Assembly (NCBI GenBank): GCA_034437655.1
Contig: DAOTTU010000063.1
Location: forward strand, 1 to 64,000
Reading direction: 5' to 3'
Source of the DNA: J027 sp034437655
Lineage (GTDB): Bacteria > Chloroflexota > Anaerolineae > Aggregatilineales > J027
Length of the DNA stretch: 64,000 bases
A program made the translations under genes and the position numbers. Each line of letters starts with the position of its first letter. The first letter of the stretch is position 1. Under the pieces are notes generated by a model. That model made no database searches. It had not been told where the DNA came from and saw only the letters and a program-made list of their open reading frames with translations. Below are positions 52,587 to 60,966 of this stretch, in pieces.

Positions 52587-54098
52587 ATGGCCCAATATGT
52601 TGGCGCAATTGACCAGGGAACAACCAGCACACGCTTTATGATCTTTGATCACGGCGGCAGTGTCATCGGTAGTCATCAACTTGAACACGAGCAGATTCTG
52701 CCAAAGGCGGGCTGGGTTGAACATGATCCCGAAGAAATCATCCGTCGTACACAGCAAGTTGTGGACGGTGCGTTGAAGAACGCCGGGCTTACCGCCAGTG
52801 ACCTCGCTGCCATTGGTATTACCAACCAGCGCGAGACAACAGTTGTGTGGGATAAGAACACTGGACGGCCCTACTACAACGCACTGGTCTGGCAAGACAT
52901 CCGTACCAACGATATCGTCAATCGGCTGTCGGCAGATGGCGGTGCAGATAAATACCGCGAAAAGGTCGGCCTGCCGCTTTCAACATACTTTTCGGGTACC
53001 AAACTGATCTGGTTGCTGGAAAATGTTGATGGCTTGCGTGCCGCCGCTGAAAAAGGTGATGCGCTGTTCGGTACGATTGATAGCTGGCTGGTCTGGAACT
53101 TGACAGGCGGCACTAACGGCGGTCAACACGTTACAGACGTAACTAACGCCAGCCGTACGCTGTTGATGGACCTCAAGACGCTGGACTGGGATGATGGTAT
53201 TCTCAGCGAACTCAATATTCCCCGCCAAATGTTGCCAGAAATCAAAGCGTCTGCGTCTCCTGAAGGCTGTGGTAAGGTGAGTTTTGGTAGTCTCGCAGAT
53301 GGCGTTACGCTCAATGGTATCCTCGGCGACCAGCAAGCTGCTGTCTTCGGGCAGACCTGCTTCAGCCCCGGCGAAGCCAAGAACACCTATGGCACGGGTA
53401 ACTTTATGCTGCTCAATACAGGCACTGAGATCGTACAATCTGAATATGGGCTGTTGACGACTGTTGCCTACAAGATTGGTGATCAAGACACTGTCTATGC
53501 CCTGGAAGGTGCGATTGCTGTGACCGGGTCGCTTGTTCAGTGGCTGCGCGACAACCTGAACCTGATCAACACGGCACCAGACGTCGAAAATCTGGCGCAA
53601 ACGGTTAAAGACAACGGCGGTATCTTCTTCGTGCCAGCGTTCTCAGGCTTGTTTGCCCCGTACTGGCGCGGTGATGCGCGTGGTGTGATTGTGGGTATGA
53701 CCCGCTACGTCAACAAAGCACACTTCGCCCGTGCTGCCCTGGAATCAACTGCCTACCAGACCCGCGACGTTGCTGATGCGATGGAGAAAGACTCTGGCGT
53801 AGAACTCAAGGCGTTGAAGGTTGACGGTGGTATGGTTGCGAACGACCTGTTGATGCAGTTCCAGGCAGACATCCTTAACGTGCCGGTGGTGCGTCCAGTC
53901 GTCTCAGAAACAACGGCACTCGGTGCAGCCTATGCAGCCGGGTTAGCAGTCGGTTTCTGGAATGATACGGAAGAACTGCGCAACAACTGGCAGGTTTCCA
54001 AGCGCTGGAACCCGGATATGTCTGATGACATGCGTGATGAACTCTACACCAACTGGAAACGCGCTGTGGAACACACCTTTGGCTGGGTGAAGGACTAA
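52587..54098 (+). CDS. glpK: Glycerol kinase
   Basis: A 503-residue FGGY-family kinase of standard GlpK length that makes glycerol-3-phosphate from glycerol and ATP. VGAIDQGTTSTRFMIFD is the N-terminal phosphate motif, EHDPEEI and NQRETTVVWDK the substrate region, and KALKVDGGMVANDLLMQFQAD with the late ETTALGAAYAAGLA block the C-terminal ATP domain. It works between GlpF and GlpD. AAGAGA lies upstream of the ATG. Confidence 0.95.
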   Translation: MAQYVGAIDQGTTSTRFMIFDHGGSVIGSHQLEHEQILPKAGWVEHDPEEIIRRTQQVVDGALKNAGLTASDLAAIGITNQRETTVVWDKNTGRPYYNALVWQDIRTNDIVNRLSADGGADKYREKVGLPLSTYFSGTKLIWLLENVDGLRAAAEKGDALFGTIDSWLVWNLTGGTNGGQHVTDVTNASRTLLMDLKTLDWDDGILSELNIPRQMLPEIKASASPEGCGKVSFGSLADGVTLNGILGDQQAAVFGQTCFSPGEAKNTYGTGNFMLLNTGTEIVQSEYGLLTTVAYKIGDQDTVYALEGAIAVTGSLVQWLRDNLNLINTAPDVENLAQTVKDNGGIFFVPAFSGLFAPYWRGDARGVIVGMTRYVNKAHFARAALESTAYQTRDVADAMEKDSGVELKALKVDGGMVANDLLMQFQADILNVPVVRPVVSETTALGAAYAAGLAVGFWNDTEELRNNWQVSKRWNPDMSDDMRDELYTNWKRAVEHTFGWVKD

Positions 54099-54119
54099 AA
54101 CCCGGTTTAGTATTCTTGG

Positions 54120-54147
54120 GGGACGAGGTGCTGATGTATCTCGTCCC
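54120..54147 (+). terminator. Hairpin after glpK
   Basis: GGGACGAG (54120-54127) and CTCGTCCC (54140-54147) form an 8-bp perfect stem with a 12-nt loop, 22 nt after the glpK stop. There is no T-tract after it, so it may stabilise the mRNA 3' end or be a weak terminator. Confidence 0.4.
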
Positions 54148-54190
54148 AACCAATTGCATGGGCAGTCCTGGCTGTCTGTGTAATTTTTTT

Positions 54191-54985
54191 TTAGGGGGTT
54201 GCCGTTAATGGTTGCAACGGCAAGAAAAACGGCTTGCCGTTAGAGGGGTCTACATCTACATGAGCGCGAATCCGAAAGGCGCTTTCCAGTAAATGTTCTG
54301 TCAACACCTTACGCGGTGGTCCATCAGCGATAATGGTGCCTGTGCATAGCGCTAACATGCGGTGGGCATAGCGTGCGGCCTGGTTCAGGTCATGCAGCAC
54401 AATGATGATGGTTTTGCCCTGTTTTTCATTGAGTTCGCGCACGAGTTCCAGCACTTCGAGCTGATAGCCGATGTCTAAGTAGGTTGTTGGCTCATCCAGC
54501 AGCAGCAACGGCGTCTCCTGCGCCAGCGTCAGCGCGATCCAGGCGCGTTGCCGTTCACCGCCAGAAAGGGTGTCTACTGGACGGTCTTTGAGGTGGCTGA
54601 GCCCGGTCTGGTCAATTGCGCGATCAATGGCATCATGGTCCTGGGGGCGCAACATGCGTAACATGCCGGCATGTGGAAAGCGTCCCTGTTCCACCAATTC
54701 CCGCACGGTGATCTGTTCGGGCACGCTCGGCCCCTGTGGCAAAATCGCAAGTTGACGTGCCACAGCCGTTGTTGACATGCGGTGAATCGCTTTGCCATCC
54801 AGATAAACCGCGCCGTCTGATGGTTTTAATAACCGCGCCAAAGATTTCAACAGCGTCGATTTCCCGGAGCCGTTTGGCCCTACCAGTGCGGTGATTTCCC
54901 CCGGCACAATCTCAAGGGACATATCTGGCAGAATGGTGTGGTGATTGAGCGTAACGTTAAGTGACTGTGCAGAAATGGCCACCAT
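54191..54985 (-). CDS. Iron-siderophore-type ABC ATPase (FecE-like)
   Basis: A 264-residue ATPase with Walker A GPNGSGKST, signature LSGGERQRAWIALTLAQ and Walker B LLLLDEPTTYLDI, the TYLD ending being typical of FecE/FhuC-type iron and cobalamin importers. Helical insert RQLAILPQGPSVPEQITVRELVEQGRFP is also family-typical. Its ATG is one base after the stop of the permease gene upstream. Last gene of the hemH-to-iron operon. Confidence 0.92.
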   Translation of the reverse strand: MVAISAQSLNVTLNHHTILPDMSLEIVPGEITALVGPNGSGKSTLLKSLARLLKPSDGAVYLDGKAIHRMSTTAVARQLAILPQGPSVPEQITVRELVEQGRFPHAGMLRMLRPQDHDAIDRAIDQTGLSHLKDRPVDTLSGGERQRAWIALTLAQETPLLLLDEPTTYLDIGYQLEVLELVRELNEKQGKTIIIVLHDLNQAARYAHRMLALCTGTIIADGPPRKVLTEHLLESAFRIRAHVDVDPSNGKPFFLPLQPLTATP

Positions 54986-54986
54986 A

Positions 54987-56018
54987 TTATTTTCTCCGAA
55001 TCAGTAAATACATGAAGAATAGTGCCCCAAGCAGGGCTGTGACTGCGCCAACGGGCAGATTGTTTATGCCAATTTCACTACTGGTGCCAAGTTCAAAGGT
55101 CAGGGTGCGGGCGATAATGTCGGCAATGAGCATTAACCCGGCGGCGACGATGGCGCTGAATGGGAACAGACGCCGGGCATCACCGCCGACGATTTGGCGG
55201 GCAGAGTGGGGCGCAATCAAGCCAACGAAGGCGATGTTGCCGACGACAGAAACGGCCGCCGCTGCCAGCACGACTGCCACAAACAGCAATCCACCGCGTG
55301 CAAATTCCAGCCGCACACCAATGCCGACAGCGACCGCATCCCCCAGATTCAATGCATTGGCAATACTGGCGGTGAAAAATCCTAGCGGCAGCATGACCGC
55401 CGCAATTGGCATAATCGCGTAGACGTGTGTCCAGACACGCCCATTCAATGAACCAATCATCCAGTGCAGAATATTAGATGTGTTGTACTGGTCAATTAAC
55501 AACACCAGCGATGTGAAAGCATTTAGCATTGCCGCGACCAGTACCCCGGCCAGCGCTAGCCGTACCGGGTCTGTTCCCCCCTGCCAGCTTAGCCCATACG
55601 TAAGTGCGCCAGCCGCCAGCCCACCGACAATGCCGGCAATGGGGTAGTTGGTGGGGGTTTGGGGATTGTAGAGGTGAATAAACAGCACAATGCCCAGCAC
55701 CGCCCCAGAAAGCACCCCTGTCAGGGAGGGCGACGCGAGCGGATTACGTACGATGGTCTGAAGGATTGCGCCAGAAAGCCCCAGCATTGCCCCGGCAGTG
55801 ATTGCAATCAGGGCGCGGGGGAGGCGCATATTGTTAATGACTGTGTGGTGCAACGCTTCTTGTGGCTGACCGACTAACGTCGCTACGACAGCATCCAGCG
55901 GCACGCTGACAGTCCCAACGCTGATATGCACCAGCAGCAAGAGGAACATCGCCAGCAGGCACAGCCCAGCAAAGCGCCCGAAACGCTGCACGGCAAAGGT
56001 GTTGACTGTATGTACCAT
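54987..56018 (-). CDS. Iron-siderophore-type ABC permease (FecD-like)
   Basis: A 343-residue FecCD permease with about 9-10 helices. RLPRALIAITAGAMLGLSGAILQTIVRNPLASPSLTGV is the family start, and AFVGLIAPHSARQIVGGDARRLFPFSAIVAAGLMLIADIIAR the C-terminal coupling region. Its start overlaps the stop of the sister permease by one base (TGATG arrangement). It pairs with that protein to make a heterodimeric channel. Confidence 0.92.
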   Translation of the reverse strand: MVHTVNTFAVQRFGRFAGLCLLAMFLLLLVHISVGTVSVPLDAVVATLVGQPQEALHHTVINNMRLPRALIAITAGAMLGLSGAILQTIVRNPLASPSLTGVLSGAVLGIVLFIHLYNPQTPTNYPIAGIVGGLAAGALTYGLSWQGGTDPVRLALAGVLVAAMLNAFTSLVLLIDQYNTSNILHWMIGSLNGRVWTHVYAIMPIAAVMLPLGFFTASIANALNLGDAVAVGIGVRLEFARGGLLFVAVVLAAAAVSVVGNIAFVGLIAPHSARQIVGGDARRLFPFSAIVAAGLMLIADIIARTLTFELGTSSEIGINNLPVGAVTALLGALFFMYLLIRRK

Positions 56019-57148
56019 CAGTGGACCTTGCCGATTTCATGGCGCAGCAGCACAAGCAATACTGGAGCGCCTGCTATGATCGTAAACAGCCCAACCGGAA
56101 GCTCGACGGGGGCATAATAGCGCATAAAGATGTCTGCGCCGCTGAGCATTACCGCGCCAAGCAATGCCGACACTGGCAAAATGCGCCGGGCATCGGTGGT
56201 GTTCAAAATGCGGCGGGCAATATGCGGCGACACGAGTGCTACAAAACTGATTGGCCCGGCAACCGCCACCGCTGACGATACCAGCGCGATACTGATGGCA
56301 AGAATGATAGCCCGGGTAAGTGGTACCGGGAGCCCTAGACCAGCGGCCATGTCATCTCCAAGCCGTAGTAGGTTCAGCGGACGGAAGGTTAACAGCGCGA
56401 GGGGCATTCCAATGGCGAACCAGGGTAGGATCATGTGGACCTCTTCCCATGTTCGGTTCGACAGGCTGCCGACCATATAGCGGTACAACACCTGCACGTC
56501 GAAGGGCTCACCCAAGCTAATCACCACGATCACCATTGAGTTAAACATCGCGGTCATGGCTGCACCAATCAAAATGAGGCGCGTTGTGTCCATGCGAAAC
56601 GTACTCGCAATGAGGAGTACCAGCCCCGCGATTACACCGCCGCCCATTGCCAGCCACGGGAGTTGCGCGGCCGAAACATCCAGTTCAAAGACGGTAACTG
56701 CCGCCACAACCAGCACCGCACCGTTGGAAACACCAAGCAAGCCCGGTTCGGCAAGAGGATTGCGCATTGTGTCTTGCAGCATGACGCCAGAAACACCCAT
56801 TGCAGCGCCAACCATCATGCCCAGTAGAATACGCGGCAGGCGTAGTTCATGCACGATTAAATGGGGGATACGGTCGGCAGCAGTGAGTTTGTCTTCGCTG
56901 GTGAATAGAACGCGAACGATTTGTTCATTGGTGAGGTCATAGTCACCGATTTGTAGACCTAGAATGAGAATCCCGAAAAGGATACTAACAAGAAGACCAC
57001 TGATAGTAATGAAGCGCAACAATGCCAGATGCGCCCCTGTGGACGCCGTGGTATCTGCGGTGATATTTTGAATGTTCAGGTCAATTGAACGCTTCAACGT
57101 GGTTGTCATGAATTGCGTGCCTGTTGTGCTTGTGGGGGAAAGATGCAT
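56018..57148 (-). CDS. Iron-siderophore-type ABC permease (FecC-like)
   Basis: A FecCD permease with conserved blocks RLPRILLGMMVGAAMGVSGVMLQDTMRNPLAEPGLLGVS and ISFVALVSPHIARRIL. The N-terminus carries ~55 extra residues before the first helix. Three starts are possible: TTG 57169, ATG 57148 and ATG 57109. ATG 57148 has the best ribosome site (AGGGGGAAGGA), giving 376 residues. That site lies in a hairpin listed separately. It follows the binding-protein gene. Confidence 0.88.
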   Translation of the reverse strand: MHLSPTSTTGTQFMTTTLKRSIDLNIQNITADTTASTGAHLALLRFITISGLLVSILFGILILGLQIGDYDLTNEQIVRVLFTSEDKLTAADRIPHLIVHELRLPRILLGMMVGAAMGVSGVMLQDTMRNPLAEPGLLGVSNGAVLVVAAVTVFELDVSAAQLPWLAMGGGVIAGLVLLIASTFRMDTTRLILIGAAMTAMFNSMVIVVISLGEPFDVQVLYRYMVGSLSNRTWEEVHMILPWFAIGMPLALLTFRPLNLLRLGDDMAAGLGLPVPLTRAIILAISIALVSSAVAVAGPISFVALVSPHIARRILNTTDARRILPVSALLGAVMLSGADIFMRYYAPVELPVGLFTIIAGAPVLLVLLRHEIGKVH

Positions 57149-57158
57149 TCCTTCCCCC
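57134..57158 (-). promoter_or_regulatory. Hairpin holding the ribosome site of the iron permease gene
   Basis: On the minus strand GGGGGAA (57158-57152) pairs with TTCCCCC (57140-57134). The first arm is the Shine-Dalgarno region and the 11-nt loop contains the ATG at 57148, so folding should reduce translation of the permease relative to the binding protein. Confidence 0.5.
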
Positions 57159-57174
57159 TGAGTGTTCAAATGAA

Positions 57175-58221
57175 TTAGTCGGTGGAATCGTCGCTTTCGT
57201 CTGCTTCCATGTCCATGTCGCCCAGAATTTCAGCAATGTCATCTTCAGTAAGTGGTTCTGGGAAAACATCGGGATATAATGTCGTCATTGCGGTGTCGAG
57301 TGTGATGCGCATGAACTCAACGCCATGGCCACCCCGCCACACCCACGGCTCAATCGGATAGACATCATCGGCTTGCACAGCATCCAGCGCGGACCATAAT
57401 GCGCTCTCGTTGAGTTGTTCAAGCATCTCGGTATTTTCAGAACGGTCTGGATTGTACCCGCTGAAGAAAATGGCGTCCGGGTTGGCTTCTAAAACAGCTT
57501 CAAACGAGAAGTACTCGTAGCCGAAGGCACCGAAGGGGCCCGCATTTTCGGGTAGGGCGAAGGGGCATTCGGCAAGACCTTCGAGCAGACGGCAAGTCTG
57601 ACCGTTGTCCGCTTCAATAAACGCTGTGTCATCTTCTGCCGCACCGAAAACAATCATCAGTGATTTGTCGTTAGGGGCCAATTCACGGTAGGCGGCCAGA
57701 CGATTTTCGAAGGCTTCAATTTCGGTTTCGGCTTCTGCAACGCGATCCGTAATCTGACCGATGGTACGTAACTGTTCAAGTGTATTTTCGACCGAGCGCG
57801 GGTAGATTAAGAACAGCGGCGCGACATCTGCCAGCGGTTCCCGTAGCGCGTCAAAGAAACCCGCTTGCCCGATGATAAGGTCAGGGTTCATTTCTGCGAT
57901 TTCTTCGAGGTTGGGTTGCTGCCCACCACCAATAAGTGTCAGGTCATCATTAAGTTCACCGAAATGCAATGTGTATGGCCCGGCAAGGATATTATTGAGC
58001 CCAGCCGGTTCAACGCCCAGCAGATACAGGTGATCTAAACAGGCGATGCTCAGACAGAGAATTGATTCGGGAGTTTCTTCAAACGTGATTTCTGTGCCTG
58101 TTTCATCGGTGACAGTTAACGGATAGGTGGTGCTGTCTTCGCCGCCATCCTGGGCTATGGCTGGTACCGCAAATGCGGCCAGTATCATGACAACGATCAG
58201 CATTATGGAAGAAAACCTCAT
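57175..58221 (-). CDS. Iron-siderophore-type ABC substrate-binding protein
   Basis: A 348-residue helical-backbone binding protein of the FepB/FhuD group. The signal peptide ends near AIAQ-DG (about residue 24). The mature part shows PESILCLSIACLDHLYLLGVEPAG (first lobe), EEIAEMNPDLIIGQAGFFD and AVLEANPDAIFFSG (second lobe), with a long connecting helix. The C-terminus is acidic and Met-rich (EILGDMDMEADESDD). Its ATG overlaps the stop of the protoporphyrinogen oxidase gene by 4 bp, so heme and iron-uptake genes are on one message. Confidence 0.88.
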   Translation of the reverse strand: MRFSSIMLIVVMILAAFAVPAIAQDGGEDSTTYPLTVTDETGTEITFEETPESILCLSIACLDHLYLLGVEPAGLNNILAGPYTLHFGELNDDLTLIGGGQQPNLEEIAEMNPDLIIGQAGFFDALREPLADVAPLFLIYPRSVENTLEQLRTIGQITDRVAEAETEIEAFENRLAAYRELAPNDKSLMIVFGAAEDDTAFIEADNGQTCRLLEGLAECPFALPENAGPFGAFGYEYFSFEAVLEANPDAIFFSGYNPDRSENTEMLEQLNESALWSALDAVQADDVYPIEPWVWRGGHGVEFMRITLDTAMTTLYPDVFPEPLTEDDIAEILGDMDMEADESDDSTD

Positions 58222-59627
58222 TGTGTTGAAACCCTTTCAGAAAGTTGTTGTGTAAGTAATGCGGCGGTATTTTGACCTTGTTGAATGCAGTCAGGAACCG
58301 CTAGCCCCCGATAGGAAGCGCCAGTTACGTAAATATTGGCTGGGAGTTTGTTTTCAATATCAGCGACGCGCTCAAGGTGTCCTACGTCTGCCTGCGGATA
58401 GCTATTAATCCAACGGAAGACGCGATAGTCTACTGGTTCGGCGTCAATGCCCAACAGGTCGCGCAGCTCAAACTTAACAACCGTTGCGAGTTCAGCTTCT
58501 GGAAGTGTTGCGACGTCGGGTGCGCTGCCGCCAAAGAAGACGCGCAGCATTTCGTAGCCTTCTGGCGCAACGCGATCATTCTTGTGCGAGGTCCACGCTA
58601 CGGCATCAATCTGGCGTTGTTCGCGGCGCGGAATCATCAAGCCTTGAATACGTTCCACACCGTCGAGGTCTTCTGTTTTGTACATCAGTGAAATAGTGCC
58701 GAGATTGGTGTGTTTAATCGCTTGCATAGCGGTCGCAGCGTCGGGGGCAATGTCAGTGAGGAGTTGCGCACCGACATTGGCTGGAATTGCCAGCACGACG
58801 ATGTCGGCATAGACCATGCTGCCATCGCTCAACACCAGCTCGTAGCCATCACCGACAGCAACAATATTTTCAACCGCACAGCCCAGTCGCAAGTCACCGC
58901 TTAGATTGTCAACAAGCGTGTCGATCATTTCCTGTGCGCCGCCTTCAAAGGTCACAAAGCGCGGCAGCTTGGGGGTGTCAGCAGGTTGGGCTTTTTGTTG
59001 TTTACGAGCCTGGCGCATCTTTGCAATCGCGGCGATGGCAAGGCTACCGTGATCGTGTTCCATTTCGCGCATAATTGGCGAGGTGACAAGGATACTTTGC
59101 ACAGCGGGGTCGGCGTTGTAGATGCCGCCGAGTACCGGGCCGATGAATTTGTCGAGCGCTTCTTTGCCCAGCCGCCGTTCAGTAAATTCAGCGATGGACT
59201 CGTCGCCTGCGTCTTTGCGGGCGCGGGCGAACGGTTCCGCCAACAGCCGTAGCTTGCCGCCAAAAGACATCAGCGGGCTGGTGATAAACGCTCCCGGTCC
59301 CATTGGAATGCGGATAGGTTTACCCTTATCCAGCACATACATGTCGCTGGTTTTGGTGCTGGTCGAGATCATGTTGAGGTCAAGCCCCACCGCCAGATCA
59401 CGAACGCCAGCTTTACGTGTAACGAATGTATCTGGCCCGCCTTCAACCAGGAAGGGGCGCGCACCGGGGCCATCTACGGTTTCAGTGATGATCTTGCCGC
59501 CCCAGCGGTCGTTGGCTTCGATGACGGTATAGTTGACATCATTGTTGTGTTGAAGGTACCAGGCGGCGCTCAAGCCAGTGATGCCACCACCGATAATTGC
59601 GATTGACGGTTTATCTTGTAGATGCAT
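58218..59627 (-). CDS. hemY: Protoporphyrinogen/coproporphyrinogen oxidase, FAD type
   Basis: A 469-residue FAD amine-oxidase-fold enzyme. IAIIGGGITGLSAAWYLQ binds FAD, the next block ENDRWGGKI-like ANDRWGGKI and the RPFLVEGGPDTF and conserved VYADIVVLAIPA segments match HemY/HemG-type oxidases, and the C-terminal NIYVTGASYRGLAVPDCIQQGQ is diagnostic. It oxidises protoporphyrinogen IX, or coproporphyrinogen III in bacteria with the coproporphyrin route; I cannot tell which. It is 33 bp downstream of hemH, and overlaps the iron-binding-protein gene. Confidence 0.92.
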   Translation of the reverse strand: MHLQDKPSIAIIGGGITGLSAAWYLQHNNDVNYTVIEANDRWGGKIITETVDGPGARPFLVEGGPDTFVTRKAGVRDLAVGLDLNMISTSTKTSDMYVLDKGKPIRIPMGPGAFITSPLMSFGGKLRLLAEPFARARKDAGDESIAEFTERRLGKEALDKFIGPVLGGIYNADPAVQSILVTSPIMREMEHDHGSLAIAAIAKMRQARKQQKAQPADTPKLPRFVTFEGGAQEMIDTLVDNLSGDLRLGCAVENIVAVGDGYELVLSDGSMVYADIVVLAIPANVGAQLLTDIAPDAATAMQAIKHTNLGTISLMYKTEDLDGVERIQGLMIPRREQRQIDAVAWTSHKNDRVAPEGYEMLRVFFGGSAPDVATLPEAELATVVKFELRDLLGIDAEPVDYRVFRWINSYPQADVGHLERVADIENKLPANIYVTGASYRGLAVPDCIQQGQNTAALLTQQLSERVSTQ

Positions 59628-59660
59628 CGGGAAAATTCCCTTTCATTAAGTAAAGATAGG

Positions 59661-60707
59661 TTATAGCGCGAGTGCGTCGGGTTGGCGTGCTGATGTGCTT
59701 GCCGCCCAGCCCTGCGCTTCGTCGCGTACAATGTCGGCCATGGCGTCTAGCCAGCGCGGATGGTCATTGACGCATGGTGACAAACGGAGTTCACCGCCAC
59801 CGGCTTCTTCAAATTCTTCTGCGCCTTCGTTGCCAATTTCATCTAATGTTTCGAGGCAGTCTGCCGTAAAGCCCGGGCACGCGACGAGAACGCGCTCTGT
59901 TCCATGCTCACCAAGTTTCTCAAGCGTGTCGTCGGTGTAGGGTTGCAGCCACGGTTCTGGTCCGAATCGTGATTGGAAGGTCAATTGCCACTCGTCATCT
60001 GCCAGTCCGAGTGCTGCTGTAACCAGGTCGGCAGTCTGGGCGCACTGTTCCGCGTAGGGGTCACCCGTCTTAATGTAGCGCTTTGGGACACCGTGGAAAG
60101 ACAGCACAATTTTCTCTGGGTTAAAGTCGGCAATGTCTTCGGCCAGACGGGTTTTCAGTGCGTCAATATAGCCGGGGTGGTCGTAGTAGGGCGGTACGAA
60201 GCGCAAGGCCGGGGCCCACCGATTGCGACGGAAGGGCAGCACAGATTTGCCCCCGAAAGCAGCATCAGCGACCGCATCGTAGACGGAGGCCGTTGTGCTG
60301 GAAGAATATTGAGGATACATCGGAAGGACAATAACGCGCTCGATACCTTCTTTTTCCAACGTTTGTAGCGCACTTTTAATGCCTGGTTTGCCGTAGGTCA
60401 TGCCGAGAATAACACGATAGTTGTCACCAAGCCGCGCTTGTAGGCCTTCAACCTGTTTTTGAGAAATGACCAGTAGCGGTGATCCCTCATCTGTCCAGAT
60501 GCGAGCATATAGTTCTGCTGATTTGCGCGGGCGGGTGCGCAAAATAATGCCATGCAAAATTGGTTTCCAGATGAACGGGGGGTAGTCTACAACGCGTTGG
60601 TCTGAAAGAAATTGACGCAAATAACGACGAAGTGCGGGTGCGGTCGGGGCTTCTGGGGTGCCAAGTTGGGCGACAAGAACTCCGATGCGTCCGTTTCCTG
60701 TTTTCAT
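59661..60707 (-). CDS. hemH: Ferrochelatase
   Basis: A 348-residue ferrochelatase that inserts Fe2+ into protoporphyrin (or coproporphyrin). GVLVAQLGTPEAPTAPALRRYLRQFLSD is the family opening, LPMYPQYSSSTTASV the middle block, and the catalytic His lies in VLSFHGVPKRYI; the acidic partner is in GPEPWLQPYT. The length fits the soluble bacterial form. It is the first gene of an operon that continues with the FAD oxidase and an iron importer, so iron uptake and its use in heme are co-controlled. A promoter overlapped by repeats lies 24-60 nt upstream. Confidence 0.95.
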   Translation of the reverse strand: MKTGNGRIGVLVAQLGTPEAPTAPALRRYLRQFLSDQRVVDYPPFIWKPILHGIILRTRPRKSAELYARIWTDEGSPLLVISQKQVEGLQARLGDNYRVILGMTYGKPGIKSALQTLEKEGIERVIVLPMYPQYSSSTTASVYDAVADAAFGGKSVLPFRRNRWAPALRFVPPYYDHPGYIDALKTRLAEDIADFNPEKIVLSFHGVPKRYIKTGDPYAEQCAQTADLVTAALGLADDEWQLTFQSRFGPEPWLQPYTDDTLEKLGEHGTERVLVACPGFTADCLETLDEIGNEGAEEFEEAGGGELRLSPCVNDHPRWLDAMADIVRDEAQGWAASTSARQPDALAL

Positions 60708-60728
60708 GTGGTGGGCTACCTTAAAAAT

Positions 60729-60766
60729 CTATGTAAAACTATGCAAAGTTATCAAATCTGTGTAAA
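60729..60766 (-). promoter_or_regulatory. Promoter with three phased 9-bp repeats upstream of hemH
   Basis: Read on the plus strand, CTATGTAAA (60729-60737), CTATGCAAA (60739-60747) and CTGTGTAAA (60758-60766) are direct repeats starting 10 and 19 bp apart, i.e. close to one and two helical turns. On the minus strand they overlap a promoter TTTACA (60766-60761), 17-bp spacer, CATAGT (60743-60738). They look like an operator, perhaps for iron or heme control; the regulator is unknown. Confidence 0.55.
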
Positions 60767-60891
60767 GATTAGCACGCCAACTGGATTTAACCCAGTGCAA
60801 AATTCATCTTTTTTTAGGTACAAATCTCAGTTAACATGAAAAATATATGAGAAAATGCTGATATAATCGGCTTTGCGGGGATCTCGAGGAA

Positions 60892-60923
60892 TAAAAAAGT
60901 ACCACAGATTTTTTCTATGGTAC
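60892..60923 (-). terminator. Intrinsic terminator of the tupA transcript
   Basis: On the minus strand GTACCATAG (60923-60915) pairs with CTGTGGTAC (60907-60899), one mismatch, followed by a six-T run (60898-60893). It lies 44 nt after the end of the tupA gene. Confidence 0.75.
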
Positions 60924-60966
60924 GTTGAAGCAAATCGAATTTGCCAATCTGGTTATCATCACCGTG

